Positions 21,839 to 30,206 are shown, counted from the stretch's first letter. The stretch: 32,265 nucleotides of DNA from Bacteroidales bacterium (GCA_017539645.1 JAFYCM010000081.1:1-32265), one strand, 5' to 3'. A program made the numbers and translations. The notes: a model not told the origin generated them from the sequence alone.

Positions 21839-22682
21839 TTTCGACAAGTACCTTACTGAGTTTATCGACAACGCAATCCGCGAAGATGTTGGCGATGGTG
21901 ACCACTCTTCGTTGTCGTGCATCCCCGAAGATGCCATCGACCATGCGAAACTTATAGTAAAAGACAATGGTATTATAGCTGGTGTAGACGTTGCAGAAAA
22001 GATTTTCCATCGCCTTGATCCTTCCGTAAAATTTGAAAAACTTATTTCCGACGGCGAACGCGTAAAAAAAGGTGATATTGCCTTCCGCGTAGAGCTGAAA
22101 ACTCGTTCGCTTTTGCTCGCCGAACGCCTCGTGCTAAACGTAATGCAGCACATGAGCGGCATAGCTACTCAGACTGGTGTATATGTAGACAGACTCAAAG
22201 GCCTTCATACGCGTGTGCTCGACACTCGCAAGACAACTCCAGGTATGCGCTTGCTCGACAAATTGGCAGTGAAGATTGGTGGCGGCTGCAACCATCGCAT
22301 TGGCCTATTTGATATGATTATGCTTAAGGATAATCACATCGATTTTGCTGGCGGCATTCGTGAGGCTATCGACCGCACGCACGAATATCTCAAACGCACG
22401 GGCCGCAATCTCGACATTGAAGTTGAGGTGCGCAACCTCGATGAACTCCAACAAGCTATGGAAGTGGGCGGCATTCGTCGTATTATGCTCGACAACTTCG
22501 ACATACCTACCACGCGCAAAGCCGTTGAGATGATTGGCGGTAAGTTCGAAACGGAATCGTCTGGCGGCATCACGCTCGACACCCTCAGAGATTATGCAGA
22601 GTGCGGCGTAGATTTCATTTCCGTTGGCGCACTCACGCACCACGTTAGTGCCCTCGACATGAGTCTCAAAGCGTATAAATAA
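21831..22682 (+). CDS. nadC: Nicotinate-nucleotide pyrophosphorylase (carboxylating)
   Basis: 283 residues, the usual family length. NadC converts quinolinate and PRPP to nicotinate mononucleotide, CO2 and pyrophosphate in de novo NAD synthesis (cytoplasm). Visible motifs are the N-terminal EDVGDGDHSS, AERLVLNVMQHMSGIAT, the quinolinate/PRPP-binding DTRKTTPGMR (131-140), KIGGGCNHRIGL, LKDNH (165-169), the strand IMLDNF, and ESSGGI near the C terminus. The start overlaps the DUF4783 stop region by 8 nt. A strong bidirectional terminator follows. Confidence 0.97.
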   Translation: MTDFDKYLTEFIDNAIREDVGDGDHSSLSCIPEDAIDHAKLIVKDNGIIAGVDVAEKIFHRLDPSVKFEKLISDGERVKKGDIAFRVELKTRSLLLAERLVLNVMQHMSGIATQTGVYVDRLKGLHTRVLDTRKTTPGMRLLDKLAVKIGGGCNHRIGLFDMIMLKDNHIDFAGGIREAIDRTHEYLKRTGRNLDIEVEVRNLDELQQAMEVGGIRRIMLDNFDIPTTRKAVEMIGGKFETESSGGITLDTLRDYAECGVDFISVGALTHHVSALDMSLKAYK

Positions 22683-22738
22683 TTACGAGTTGCGAATTCA
22701 TAATTACGATTTTGCTCGTAATTAGTGAAAAAAGAAAT

Positions 22739-22773
22739 GGGTAGTGCAGATACCGATAATATCTACACTACCC
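22739..22773. terminator. Bidirectional terminator between nadC and pyrI
   Basis: gggtagtgcagata and tatctacactaccc form a 14-bp stem with one G-T pair. The plus strand continues into AATATTTTTT (for nadC) and the minus strand into ATTTCTTTTTT (for pyrI), so it serves both convergent operons. A weaker stem lies before it (22681-22689 with 22715-22723). Confidence 0.88.
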
Positions 22774-22797
22774 AATATTTTTTATATACCTTTTTAC

Positions 22798-23250
22798 TTA
22801 CAGAATCACGAGGTGCTCCTCGGTGGTTACCTTCTCGCAGTAGTGGCAACGGAGTGCCAACGGATGTTTGCCAACGAGGTAAAAACGTGTTGGAACGGGT
22901 TGATGATTCGTTACGCACTTGGGGTTGAAGCAGCGTACGTAGCCAATAATTTCGTTTGGTACTTCAACTACGCGTTTCTCAACCACTTCGTAGTTTCTGA
23001 TGATGTTGAGTTTCGCTTCGGGCGCTACAAGGGCAATTTTGTTTATCTCATCGTCGGCAAAAAATTTGTCGGCAACTTTGATGATGCTCTTGCGACCGAG
23101 TTTGTGGCTCTCGAGGTTCGTGCCAAAAGTTATCTGGTTAGGAATATTCTCGAGACCGAGAAGCGATATTACCTTGAAAAGGTTTTGTGCTGGTATATGG
23201 TCTATTACGGTGCCGTCTTTTATGGCACTAACTTTCAGTTCTTTCTCCAT
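22798..23250 (-). CDS. pyrI: Aspartate carbamoyltransferase regulatory chain
   Basis: 150 residues. The N-terminal allosteric nucleotide-binding domain begins KVSAIKDGTVIDHIP. The C-terminal zinc domain has four cysteines in the expected pattern, C107, C112, C135 and C138, which ligate Zn and contact the catalytic chain. PyrI binds CTP/ATP and modulates PyrB in pyrimidine synthesis. It starts 9 nt after pyrB and is the last gene of the minus-strand run. Confidence 0.97.
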   Translation of the reverse strand: MEKELKVSAIKDGTVIDHIPAQNLFKVISLLGLENIPNQITFGTNLESHKLGRKSIIKVADKFFADDEINKIALVAPEAKLNIIRNYEVVEKRVVEVPNEIIGYVRCFNPKCVTNHQPVPTRFYLVGKHPLALRCHYCEKVTTEEHLVIL

Positions 23251-23259
23251 GATGCATAC

Positions 23260-24171
23260 TTATTTTACACCCAAAATCGATGCTATGATTGCCATACGTG
23301 TATACACACCATTCTCGGCTTGCTTGAAGTAGTAAGCTTTCGGATTGGCATCTACGTCGGGATCTATCTCGCCCACGCGTGGCAGTGGATGTAGCACGCG
23401 AAGGTTGTCCTTAGTATTGTCGAGCATTGCGTTGCGCAGTACGTATGTATTCTTAACCTTCTCATACTCAATGAGGTCTGAGAATCGTTCTTTTTGCACA
23501 CGCGTCATATATAGAATGTCGACTTCGGGCAGAATATCGTTCATGTCGCGGTGCTCTGTGAACGAAACATTCTTTTCGCGAAGGAAGCTCTTGTACTCTT
23601 CGGGCATCTTAAGCTCGTCGGGCGCTACGAAGTGGAATGTCGGGTTGAATTGCGACATAGCCATAAGTAGCGAATGCACCGTGCGACCATATTTCAAGTC
23701 GCCCACCATAGCTATTTTGATGTTTTCGAGGTGACCTTGCGTTTTCATAATAGAAAACATGTCGAGCAACGTCTGCGTAGGGTGCTGATTGGCGCCGTCG
23801 CCAGCGTTGATGACAGGCACCGAAGCTTGTTCCGAAGCATAGCGTGCTGCACCTTCGAGCGGGTGACGCATAACTATGAGATCAGCGTAGTTCGATACCA
23901 TTTTTATGGTGTCTTTCAGCGTCTCGCCCTTCGTCGTCGATGTTGCGTTGACGTCGGAGAAACCGATGATGCGCGCACCAAGACGATTCATAGCCGTCTC
24001 GAAACTGAGGCGTGTGCGCGTCGATGGTTCGAAGAATAGCGATGCTATTATTTTGCCTTCGAGCAGACGCTGATTGGGGTTGGCTTCGAAGTCGGCGGCG
24101 AGCTCTATTATGCGTAGAATCTCGTCGCGGCTGAAGTCGTTTATCGAAATAAGACTTTTGTTCTTAATCAT
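23260..24171 (-). CDS. pyrB: Aspartate carbamoyltransferase catalytic chain
   Basis: 303 residues, normal length. It condenses carbamoyl phosphate with aspartate to carbamoyl-aspartate, the first committed pyrimidine step. Carbamoyl-phosphate binding is shown by FFEPSTRTR (STRTR at 50-54), with K81 in the KGET loop, H130 in HPTQTLLD, and the aspartate-side [10 protein letters not shown] near the C terminus. It lies 9 nt before pyrI and 45 nt after dnaN. Confidence 0.98.
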   Translation of the reverse strand: MIKNKSLISINDFSRDEILRIIELAADFEANPNQRLLEGKIIASLFFEPSTRTRLSFETAMNRLGARIIGFSDVNATSTTKGETLKDTIKMVSNYADLIVMRHPLEGAARYASEQASVPVINAGDGANQHPTQTLLDMFSIMKTQGHLENIKIAMVGDLKYGRTVHSLLMAMSQFNPTFHFVAPDELKMPEEYKSFLREKNVSFTEHRDMNDILPEVDILYMTRVQKERFSDLIEYEKVKNTYVLRNAMLDNTKDNLRVLHPLPRVGEIDPDVDANPKAYYFKQAENGVYTRMAIIASILGVK

Positions 24172-24216
24172 TGCTTTGCTGATTGTTGACGTGTCTGTAT
24201 TTATGGCTATCTACAA

Positions 24217-25335
24217 TTAGATTTTCATAGGCATGATGAGCAAAAGTTCGTCTTCGTTCTCTTGCTTAGCCGCTGGAGTAATTACGCCTGCACGCGATGG
24301 GTCGGAGAGGTCGATTTTTATCTCGTCGGCTGCCATGCTGCCAAGAACTTCAATGAAATATGAAGCTTTGAAACCTATCGACATCGAATCGCCATCGAGT
24401 TGGCAAGGAATTGAGTCGGTAGCCTGATACGAGAAGTCGAGGTCTTGAGCCGACACTTGCATCGAATCGCTATTTATATCGAGACGCACGAGTTTTGTGC
24501 CATCGGCATAGAGCGAAACGCGGTTGATGGCGCTAAGCAAATCGGTGCGTTTGATAGTTACGTGGAATGGGTTGTCGGTAGGAATTACCGAGTTGTATTG
24601 TGGATAGTTACCTTGTACGCGGCGGCACGAAATTTCGTAGGTCTGTGCAGTGAAGATGATGTTCTTGTCGTCGTACTTAACATTCACATCGCCCTCTTCG
24701 TTTGCAAACACGTTGCGAATGAGTTGCGCAGGTTTCTTGTTGAGGATGAACGATGCTTGAATGCCCGTATTTACGTCGGTGCGCGAGTAGCGAACGAGTT
24801 TGTGCGAGTCGGTTGCTACGAAGGTAACCTTCTCTGGCTCAACTTCAATAAACACACCTTCCATAACAGGACGGAGGTCGTCGTTGGCAGTGGCGAACAC
24901 GGTTTTGTTGATGCCCGTAATCAATGCCTTAGCGCTGATGTTGAACTCTTTCACCTCGCCTTCGCCAAACGGAGTCTTCTCTGGATATTCGTCGGCGCTT
25001 TGACCAACTTGCACCGTACGGCCCGAATTCGTAACTATCTCTATCTGTAGCGAATCTTCGTTCACCGTGAAGGTCACTGGCTGCTCGGGCACCGATTTTA
25101 GGTATTCGGTAAGTTTGCCGCCAGGCACACACACTTTGCCGTCGCCTTCGAGGTTGCTCACCTGCAGTGGCGTAACCATACGTATTTCGGCTTCCGATGC
25201 TGTTATGATGAGATTCTCGCCGCTAAGCACAAACAGATAGTTGTCCATGATAGGCATTGGCGACTTACTCGCTATTACGCGTCCTACGGCTTGAAGGCGG
25301 CGAAGTAGCTCGCCACATGATACTACGAATTTCAT
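24217..25335 (-). CDS. dnaN: DNA polymerase III beta subunit (sliding clamp)
   Basis: 372 residues, standard clamp length, with three repeated clamp domains. It begins MKFVVSCGELLRRLQAVGRVIASKSPMPIMDNYLF and ends with the conserved ELLLIMPMKI, near the family's usual MPMR/L ending. The dimeric ring tethers polymerase III to DNA. Unlike many bacteria it is not next to dnaA or recF here but between def and pyrB; 39 and 45 nt gaps on either side suggest one co-transcribed run. Confidence 0.97.
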   Translation of the reverse strand: MKFVVSCGELLRRLQAVGRVIASKSPMPIMDNYLFVLSGENLIITASEAEIRMVTPLQVSNLEGDGKVCVPGGKLTEYLKSVPEQPVTFTVNEDSLQIEIVTNSGRTVQVGQSADEYPEKTPFGEGEVKEFNISAKALITGINKTVFATANDDLRPVMEGVFIEVEPEKVTFVATDSHKLVRYSRTDVNTGIQASFILNKKPAQLIRNVFANEEGDVNVKYDDKNIIFTAQTYEISCRRVQGNYPQYNSVIPTDNPFHVTIKRTDLLSAINRVSLYADGTKLVRLDINSDSMQVSAQDLDFSYQATDSIPCQLDGDSMSIGFKASYFIEVLGSMAADEIKIDLSDPSRAGVITPAAKQENEDELLLIMPMKI

Positions 25336-25374
25336 ATCTATAAATATTTATGTTTTTATTGTTTATTCCGTTGA

Positions 25375-25929
25375 TTATTTAGCTGTTATGGTGCGGAACT
25401 TGGTGCGAACCTTGCCATCTACAATATTTTGCAACTTGCTCTTTATCATGCGCTTGCGAAGCATACCAAGATGGTCGGTGAACACTTTGCCGTCGGTGTG
25501 GTCGTATTCGTGCTGAACCACAATGGCGCGATAGCCTTCAAACACCTCTTCGTGCTCAACAAAGTTTTCGTCTACATATTTCATACGTACGCTGCGGCTA
25601 CGTTTCACCTTCTCGCTGATGCCTGGCAGACTGAGGCAGCCCTCTTCGGTCTCCAAGGTGTCGTCGCTCATCTCTAGAATGTGCGCGTTTATGAACGTAC
25701 GCTTGAAGTCGGCCACTTCGGGATAATCTTCGGCAAGCGGCGTGGCGTCGATAACGAAAAGACGAATGCTTTTGCCTATCTGAGGCGCTGCTATGCCTAT
25801 GCCTTCGGCGCGATACATAGTTTCATACATATCGGCTATAAGTTTTTGCAAATCTGGGTAGTCTGCCGTAATGTCGACCGACATTTTGCGAAGTATCGGA
25901 TGTCCGTATTGTACTATTGGTAGTTGCAT
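25375..25929 (-). CDS. def: Peptide deformylase
   Basis: 184 residues. Removes the formyl group from nascent N-terminal methionine. The three metal/active-site motifs are intact: [10 protein letters not shown] (43-52), EGCLSLPG (96-103, with the metal-binding Cys) and QHEYDH (139-144, HExxH). It follows ruvX by 18 nt in the same operon. Confidence 0.98.
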   Translation of the reverse strand: MQLPIVQYGHPILRKMSVDITADYPDLQKLIADMYETMYRAEGIGIAAPQIGKSIRLFVIDATPLAEDYPEVADFKRTFINAHILEMSDDTLETEEGCLSLPGISEKVKRSRSVRMKYVDENFVEHEEVFEGYRAIVVQHEYDHTDGKVFTDHLGMLRKRMIKSKLQNIVDGKVRTKFRTITAK

Positions 25930-25947
25930 CTATATTATGTATTTATA

Positions 25948-26373
25948 TTATCCTTGATATTCAGTCGATTCCATATACGATTGTAGTATTATGGTGGCGC
26001 TCACCTTGTCGAGCGTACCGTTCTTGTTGTTGCGGTCTTTTTTGCTAAGGCCGCCGTCAATCATGGTTTGCAATGCGAGTTTGGTGGTGAAGCGTTCGTC
26101 GTAGAGTTTTATATCTATGCCTGGTAGACTTTTGCGCATACGATCCATGAGCGGTTTTATGTATCGCATCGTCTCCGACTCGTCGCCGTTCACCTGCTTG
26201 GGATAGCCAAAGACTATTGTTTCGACCGATTCTTTAGCTACGTATTCCTTCACAAACTTTTCGAGTTGCGCAGCCTCTACGGTGCATAGCGCGTTGGCGA
26301 TAATCTTCAGTGGGTCGGTAACAGCTATTCCACAGCGTTTCTTGCCATAATCTATTGCCATTATTCTACCCAT
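25948..26373 (-). CDS. ruvX: RuvX/YqgF-type pre-16S rRNA nuclease, putative Holliday junction resolvase
   Basis: 141 residues with RNase H-like YqgF signatures: MGRIMAIDYGKKRCGIAVTD (D8), VFGYPKQVNG, LYDERFTT (E93) and the terminal LDKVSATIILQSYM (D122). The family is implicated in 5' maturation of 16S rRNA and was earlier described as a resolvase. The ATG overlaps the trkA stop by one base (TGATG), so translation is coupled to trkA. Confidence 0.95.
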   Translation of the reverse strand: MGRIMAIDYGKKRCGIAVTDPLKIIANALCTVEAAQLEKFVKEYVAKESVETIVFGYPKQVNGDESETMRYIKPLMDRMRKSLPGIDIKLYDERFTTKLALQTMIDGGLSKKDRNNKNGTLDKVSATIILQSYMESTEYQG

Positions 26374-27710
26374 CAGACGAACAGTTTTTCTATTTTGTGA
26401 ATACTCTGCTGAGTTGCAAAAATAAGCACTTTGTCGTTGACTTCAATTCGGGTTGAACCATCAACGATGATAGGCTCGCCATTGCGCACCAATCCGCCGA
26501 TATTTACGTCCTTAGGCAGACTAAGTTCGCGAATTGGTGTTTTGGTGATTTTTGAACCCTCTTGCGCCACAAGTTCCAGCATCTCGGCGTTGGTCGACGA
26601 TAAGTATTTTATGTACGACGACTGCGAGAGCAATGTGTGACGATATATATAGCTTGCGGCAATCAGTTTTTTGTTTATAACCGTACCTATGCCAATCTCC
26701 TCAGCAAGAGGTATATAGTCGAGGTTTTCTACTTCGGCAACAGTCTTCACAACGCCAAATTTCTTAGCGAGCTGACAGGCCAAAATATTTATCTCCGAAT
26801 TGTCGGTCACGGCAATGAATGCGTCCATTTTGGCAATGCCTTCGTCGCGCAAGAGCTGCATGTTGCGCCCGTCGCCATTGATTATTAGCGTGCGCTCAAG
26901 TTCGTTGGCAAGTCGGTTCGATTTCTCGCGGCTAATCTCAATAAGTTTTACGTTGTACTTATCCTCGAGGTCGTGAGCCATAAGGCGCGCAAGGCGGCTG
27001 CCACCGATAATCATCACGTTGCTAATCTGCTTCTGCTCTTTGCCGCAGTCGGTAAGTATCGATGGTATATTCTGATGCGTAGTTACGAAGTAGCCGAGGT
27101 CGTTGTTTTGCAGCGCATCGCTACCATGCGGAATGATGGTCTCGCCACGGCGGTTGATAGCCACAAGGTTGTAGCTATGGCGGCTGTGCGCATCGAGATT
27201 CATCAGTGGGATATTTATGATTGGTGCATTGTCGCGCACCTTTATAACGGTAAGAGCCAATTGTCCATCGCTCGACTCGAACATCTGTCGAATGCCGGCA
27301 CGTTTGAGCGCCTCCACAACCTCGTCGGCACCAAGGCGTTCGGGGTAGATAAGTTCGTCTATTCCAAGCTGACGGAAGAATATCAGGTTCTCCTTTTGTA
27401 AGTATTCCGAATTATTTACGCGAGCAATGGTAGTGTTGGCGCCGAGCTGTTTAGCGAGTATGGCAGCCAAGATACTCATGTCGGGATATGGAGGCACAGC
27501 AATGAAGAGGTCACACTCGCCAACTTCGGCCGAGCGCAAAGCTTCTATGGAGGTCATCTGCCCGCAATGAGTCATCAGGTCGAGACGTCGCGCTACCTCA
27601 TCGAGCTTGTCGCGGTCCTCGTCCATAATCGTCACTTCGTGCTCACCTTCAACGAAAAGTTTCGCCAAATGTTTGCCTACTTCGCCGGCTCCTGCAATGA
27701 ATATTTTCAT
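26373..27710 (-). CDS. trkA: Trk potassium uptake system NAD-binding protein TrkA
   Basis: 445 residues. Two RCK units are visible: the first begins MKIFIAGAGEVGKHLAKLF (GxGxxG Rossmann motif), the second IGGSRLARLMAHDLE near residue 235, each followed by a TrkA_C-like ligand-binding region. Cytoplasmic TrkA gates the TrkH/TrkG potassium channel; no trkH lies in the window. It is the first gene of the apparent trkA-ruvX-def-dnaN-pyrB-pyrI run. Confidence 0.95.
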   Translation of the reverse strand: MKIFIAGAGEVGKHLAKLFVEGEHEVTIMDEDRDKLDEVARRLDLMTHCGQMTSIEALRSAEVGECDLFIAVPPYPDMSILAAILAKQLGANTTIARVNNSEYLQKENLIFFRQLGIDELIYPERLGADEVVEALKRAGIRQMFESSDGQLALTVIKVRDNAPIINIPLMNLDAHSRHSYNLVAINRRGETIIPHGSDALQNNDLGYFVTTHQNIPSILTDCGKEQKQISNVMIIGGSRLARLMAHDLEDKYNVKLIEISREKSNRLANELERTLIINGDGRNMQLLRDEGIAKMDAFIAVTDNSEINILACQLAKKFGVVKTVAEVENLDYIPLAEEIGIGTVINKKLIAASYIYRHTLLSQSSYIKYLSSTNAEMLELVAQEGSKITKTPIRELSLPKDVNIGGLVRNGEPIIVDGSTRIEVNDKVLIFATQQSIHKIEKLFV

Positions 27711-27736
27711 TCGATTAGTCTACATCTCAAAACGAG

Positions 27737-27744
27737 CAAATTTA
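27737..27744 (-). promoter_or_regulatory. -7 promoter box of trkA operon
   Basis: The minus strand reads TAAATTTG, a match to TAnnTTTG, about 27 nt before the trkA ATG. No clear -33 box was found. Confidence 0.5.
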
Positions 27745-27850
27745 ATTATTGCCACCATAACACGAATAGAAAACCGACGTCCAGAGTGTGTAAAAAGAAG
27801 TTAATTCGAGCTAAAATAATGTTTGTCTATATGTACATAATTCAATTAAT

Positions 27851-27880
27851 TTTGAGCCAGTTATTTACACACGAAATTTG
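27851..27880 (+). promoter_or_regulatory. -33/-7 promoter of lipoprotein gene
   Basis: TTTG (27851-27854) is followed after 18 nt by GAAATTTG (27873-27880), one mismatch from TAnnTTTG. The box is only 8 nt before the ATG at 27889, so the transcript would be nearly leaderless; the assignment is tentative. Confidence 0.35.
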
Positions 27881-27888
27881 CATTGATT

Positions 27889-28491
27889 ATGAAGACAATT
27901 TCAAAAATATTAGGAGTAGTATTTGCTGCTTGCCTTGTTCTGTCGCAGACATCTTGCGTAGACGATGACGAGAAGACTGGTTCTATACTCTCTGGCGAAT
28001 GGTTTGGCGACTTCGGTATGTGTTATGATTATACATATAGAACTCATAGAGGTGACACTATTACCGAAACGTTCATTTCCACCGATACTCACATCATTTT
28101 CTATCCTAAGAAAGGTAGCAAGTATGCAGATAGCGGCTATGGCTATCAGTATGATTACTATAGATATGGCCCGTACGAATATAAATACTACTATTTCGAT
28201 TGGCGTGTAGATAATGGTATTATCAGTCTCAATTATCCTGTTGATGATGAGCTCAGCACCCAAATTTTAGATTACCGTATGGATGAAAACATCGGCATAT
28301 TTATTGGTCGATTGGCAGGAAGCAACACAAAGTTTACCTTGCGCAAAGTGGCTGAATATTCAAATTGGGAAGATCTAAATACCATTATACGTAACAACTG
28401 GTTACCTTCTTATGGCGTTGAAAACTCGACACAAGAGGTTGATGATGCTGTGGTAAAACCTTGGAACAAATTCGTCACGCCACGCGAATAA
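27889..28491 (+). CDS. Hypothetical lipoprotein
   Basis: 200 residues from ATG 27889, two codons inside the longest frame. It has a lipoprotein signal (MKTISKILGVVFAACLVLSQTSC) with C23 as the probable lipidated Cys, followed by acidic DDDE, the pattern often seen on Bacteroidota lipoproteins. The mature part opens SGEWFGDFGMCYDYTYR and is rich in Tyr and aromatic beta strands (YGYQYDYYRYGPYEYKYYYFDWRVDNGIISLNY), suggesting a lipocalin-like or beta-sandwich fold. The protein is not recognised. It is monocistronic, between a divergent trkA promoter and a strong terminator. Confidence 0.75.
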   Translation: MKTISKILGVVFAACLVLSQTSCVDDDEKTGSILSGEWFGDFGMCYDYTYRTHRGDTITETFISTDTHIIFYPKKGSKYADSGYGYQYDYYRYGPYEYKYYYFDWRVDNGIISLNYPVDDELSTQILDYRMDENIGIFIGRLAGSNTKFTLRKVAEYSNWEDLNTIIRNNWLPSYGVENSTQEVDDAVVKPWNKFVTPRE

Positions 28492-28522
28492 ATATTAATT
28501 CTGAAATTATATTTACGATAAT

Positions 28523-28556
28523 AGGCTGTTCTATAAATATTTAGGACAGCCTTTTT
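28523..28556 (+). terminator. Intrinsic terminator of lipoprotein gene
   Basis: aggctgttct (28523-28532) pairs with aggacagcct (28543-28552) with one G-T pair, and a run of five T ends the element. It begins 31 nt after the stop codon. Confidence 0.9.
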
Positions 28557-28590
28557 CCGTTGTGATGCGTTCAAATTGTAATTTGATGTT

Positions 28591-28607
28591 GTAGAGAGAC
28601 GCGCCCC
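28591..28607. repeat. Decayed half of GC-type REP-like palindrome
   Basis: gtagagagacgcgcccc keeps the outer gtagaga and inner cgcgcccc of the 13072-13099 palindrome but lacks the second arm and some central bases. It is 15 kb from the RAYT gene, so the repeat family is probably dispersed. Confidence 0.45.
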
Positions 28608-28643
28608 AATCATAAATACCCCATTTGCCGTGATGTAATGCAT

Positions 28644-28685
28644 CTGTAAACCTCCCACTGTAAAGCATGTAAAATTTCTTTACAC
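28644..28685 (+). promoter_or_regulatory. Upstream activator element, copy 3
   Basis: 42 nt in the sense orientation of the downstream adaptor gene. It has three TGTAAA units and a terminal TTTACAC, the same order as copies 1 and 2. It differs from the reverse complement of copy 1 by one missing C and one G-to-A change. The 55-nt gap to the sigma-54 promoter equals that of both other copies. Confidence 0.75.
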
Positions 28686-28740
28686 TCCTATTATCTATCA
28701 CTTTTTGCTTACCAACTGTCAGTCAGCTACTTATAATTTT

Positions 28741-28756
28741 TGGCACGGGCAGTGCT
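28741..28756 (+). promoter_or_regulatory. Sigma-54 (-24/-12) promoter of adaptor-permease operon
   Basis: TGGCACGGGCAGTGCT has GG and GC 10 nt apart and is identical to the ATPase promoter at 17745-17760. It ends 42 nt before the ATG at 28799, the same distance as at that promoter. Confidence 0.85.
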
Positions 28757-28763
28757 ATTCGGG

Positions 28764-28798
28764 TTGTCAAATTGTAAATAGTAAAATCGTCAAATAAT
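28764..28798 (+). repeat. 35-nt leader repeat, copy 2
   Basis: Matches the leader of the permease at 8661-11018 (11031-11065, minus strand) at 34 of 35 positions and abuts the adaptor ATG. A shorter related stretch (GTAAATAGTAAAAT) recurs just before the permease ATG at 30207. Confidence 0.75.
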
Positions 28799-30058
28799 AT
28801 GGATAGGCAAATTGAAAAGAAAACTGGTTGGCGCGTGGCCTTCACCAAGCGCGCATTGCCATGGTGGGGCGCGGGTGCAGTAGCGGCGCTGATTGTAGCA
28901 TTGCTCTTGCGCGACAATTCGAGCACGCTACGCATCGACGGTTCAACGCTGACGATAAGCGACGTGACGGCTGGCGAATTCAACGACTACATACGCATCA
29001 GCGGACAAGTGCGACCGCTCATCACCATACAGATTAGTCCGCAAGAGGGCGGGCGCGTGGAGGAAATATACGTAGAAGAGGGCGCCGACGTGCATAAGGG
29101 CGATAAACTGCTGCGCCTAACCAACGACAACCTCGACATGCAGATACTCAACAGCGAGGCAGAACTCGCCGAAAAAGAAAATATTTTGCGCAACACGCTC
29201 ATATCTATGGAGCAACAACGCCTCTCGCTTAACCAAGAGATGCTACAACTGAAAGTGGATGTGCGCCGGTTGAAGCGTACGTATGAGCAACAAAAGCAAC
29301 TCTACAACGAGCGACTAATTGCGAAGGAAGATTTTCTGAAGGCTGAAGAAGATTTCGAACTTGCCAACGAGAAACTCAAACTCGTTGTCGAACGCCAAAA
29401 GCAAGACAGCATCTATCGCAGCATTGAGGTGGCACAGATGCAAGAGAGCCTCAACAACATGCGCCTCAACATGCAGATGATACGCCGCCGCAAGGAGAAT
29501 CTTGTGATAAAGGCGCCTATCGATGGACAACTTGGCGTGCTCGATGCTGTGCTGGGCGAGAATATTGTGGCAGGCTCGAAGATTGGTCAGATTAGCGACA
29601 TGACCAACTACAAAGTTGAATCGCAAATCGACGAGCATTACATCGACAAAGAGATACCGGGATTGATGGCCACTTTTGAACGTCAGGGGGTTAAGTATAA
29701 TACCTCGTTGCGAAAAGTATACCCAGAGGTCAACGCTGGCAAGTTCAACGCCGACTTCAAGTTTTGCGACTCGTTGCCCGACAACCTGCGCAATGGTCAG
29801 ACCTATTACCTCAACCTCCAACTTGGTCAGCCATCGGAAGCTGTGCTAATATCGCGCGGCACGTTCTATCAAAAGACCGGTGGACGTTGGATCTACGTGC
29901 TCTCACCCGATGGCACTACAGCTACCAAACGCAGCATAACTATTGGTCGTCAGAATCCTAACTTCTACGAAGTCATCGACGGACTGACACCCGGCGAGCG
30001 CGTGATAGTGAGCGGCTACGAAACCTACGGCGACAACGATGTATTGATATTGAAATAG
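28799..30058 (+). CDS. MacA/HlyD-type periplasmic adaptor (membrane fusion protein)
   Basis: 419 residues. A short cytoplasmic N terminus is followed by one membrane helix (~22-38, WWGAGAVAALIVALLL). The barrel/lipoyl half-motif lies at ~68-105 (GQVRPLITIQISPQEGGRVEEIYVEEGADVHKGDKL). A long coiled-coil hairpin spans ~112-240, and the second lipoyl half is IKAPIDGQLGVLDAVLGENIVAGSKIGQISDM. The C-terminal beta-barrel and membrane-proximal domain ends GLTPGERVIVSGYETYGDNDVLILK. Such adaptors link an inner-membrane ABC exporter (MacB type) to a TolC-like channel. It is first in an operon with the permease at 30207, under the sigma-54 module. No TolC homologue is in the window. Confidence 0.93.
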   Translation: MDRQIEKKTGWRVAFTKRALPWWGAGAVAALIVALLLRDNSSTLRIDGSTLTISDVTAGEFNDYIRISGQVRPLITIQISPQEGGRVEEIYVEEGADVHKGDKLLRLTNDNLDMQILNSEAELAEKENILRNTLISMEQQRLSLNQEMLQLKVDVRRLKRTYEQQKQLYNERLIAKEDFLKAEEDFELANEKLKLVVERQKQDSIYRSIEVAQMQESLNNMRLNMQMIRRRKENLVIKAPIDGQLGVLDAVLGENIVAGSKIGQISDMTNYKVESQIDEHYIDKEIPGLMATFERQGVKYNTSLRKVYPEVNAGKFNADFKFCDSLPDNLRNGQTYYLNLQLGQPSEAVLISRGTFYQKTGGRWIYVLSPDGTTATKRSITIGRQNPNFYEVIDGLTPGERVIVSGYETYGDNDVLILK

Positions 30059-30085
30059 TTTTTTGATTGATAAATAATTAGGTAG

Positions 30086-30172
30086 TATTTGTGTAACACG
30101 CGCACCGATAACACTGACATCAGCGATACAAAAAAAATCTGCTATCGCGGCGTTATCGGTGCAGCACAAATA
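30086..30172. other. Long nested hairpin between adaptor and permease
   Basis: Three nested complementary pairs are present: tatttgtg/cacaaata (30086-30093/30165-30172), gcaccgataac/gttatcggtgc (30102-30112/30152-30162) and gcgata/tatcgc (30123-30128/30143-30148). As RNA this could attenuate or stabilise part of the operon transcript. As DNA it resembles a small inverted-repeat insertion. No open frame is evident in it. Confidence 0.65.
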
Positions 30173-30206
30173 CAAAATGGTCAATCGGTAAATAGTAAAA
30201 TTAGAT

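Noticed and set aside
22744-23394. 216-codon plus-strand open frame
   Set aside because: Begins inside the nadC/pyrI terminator and runs antisense through pyrI into pyrB.
24445-25050. 201-codon open frame on the plus strand
   Set aside because: Antisense to dnaN and without a recognisable domain or start signal.
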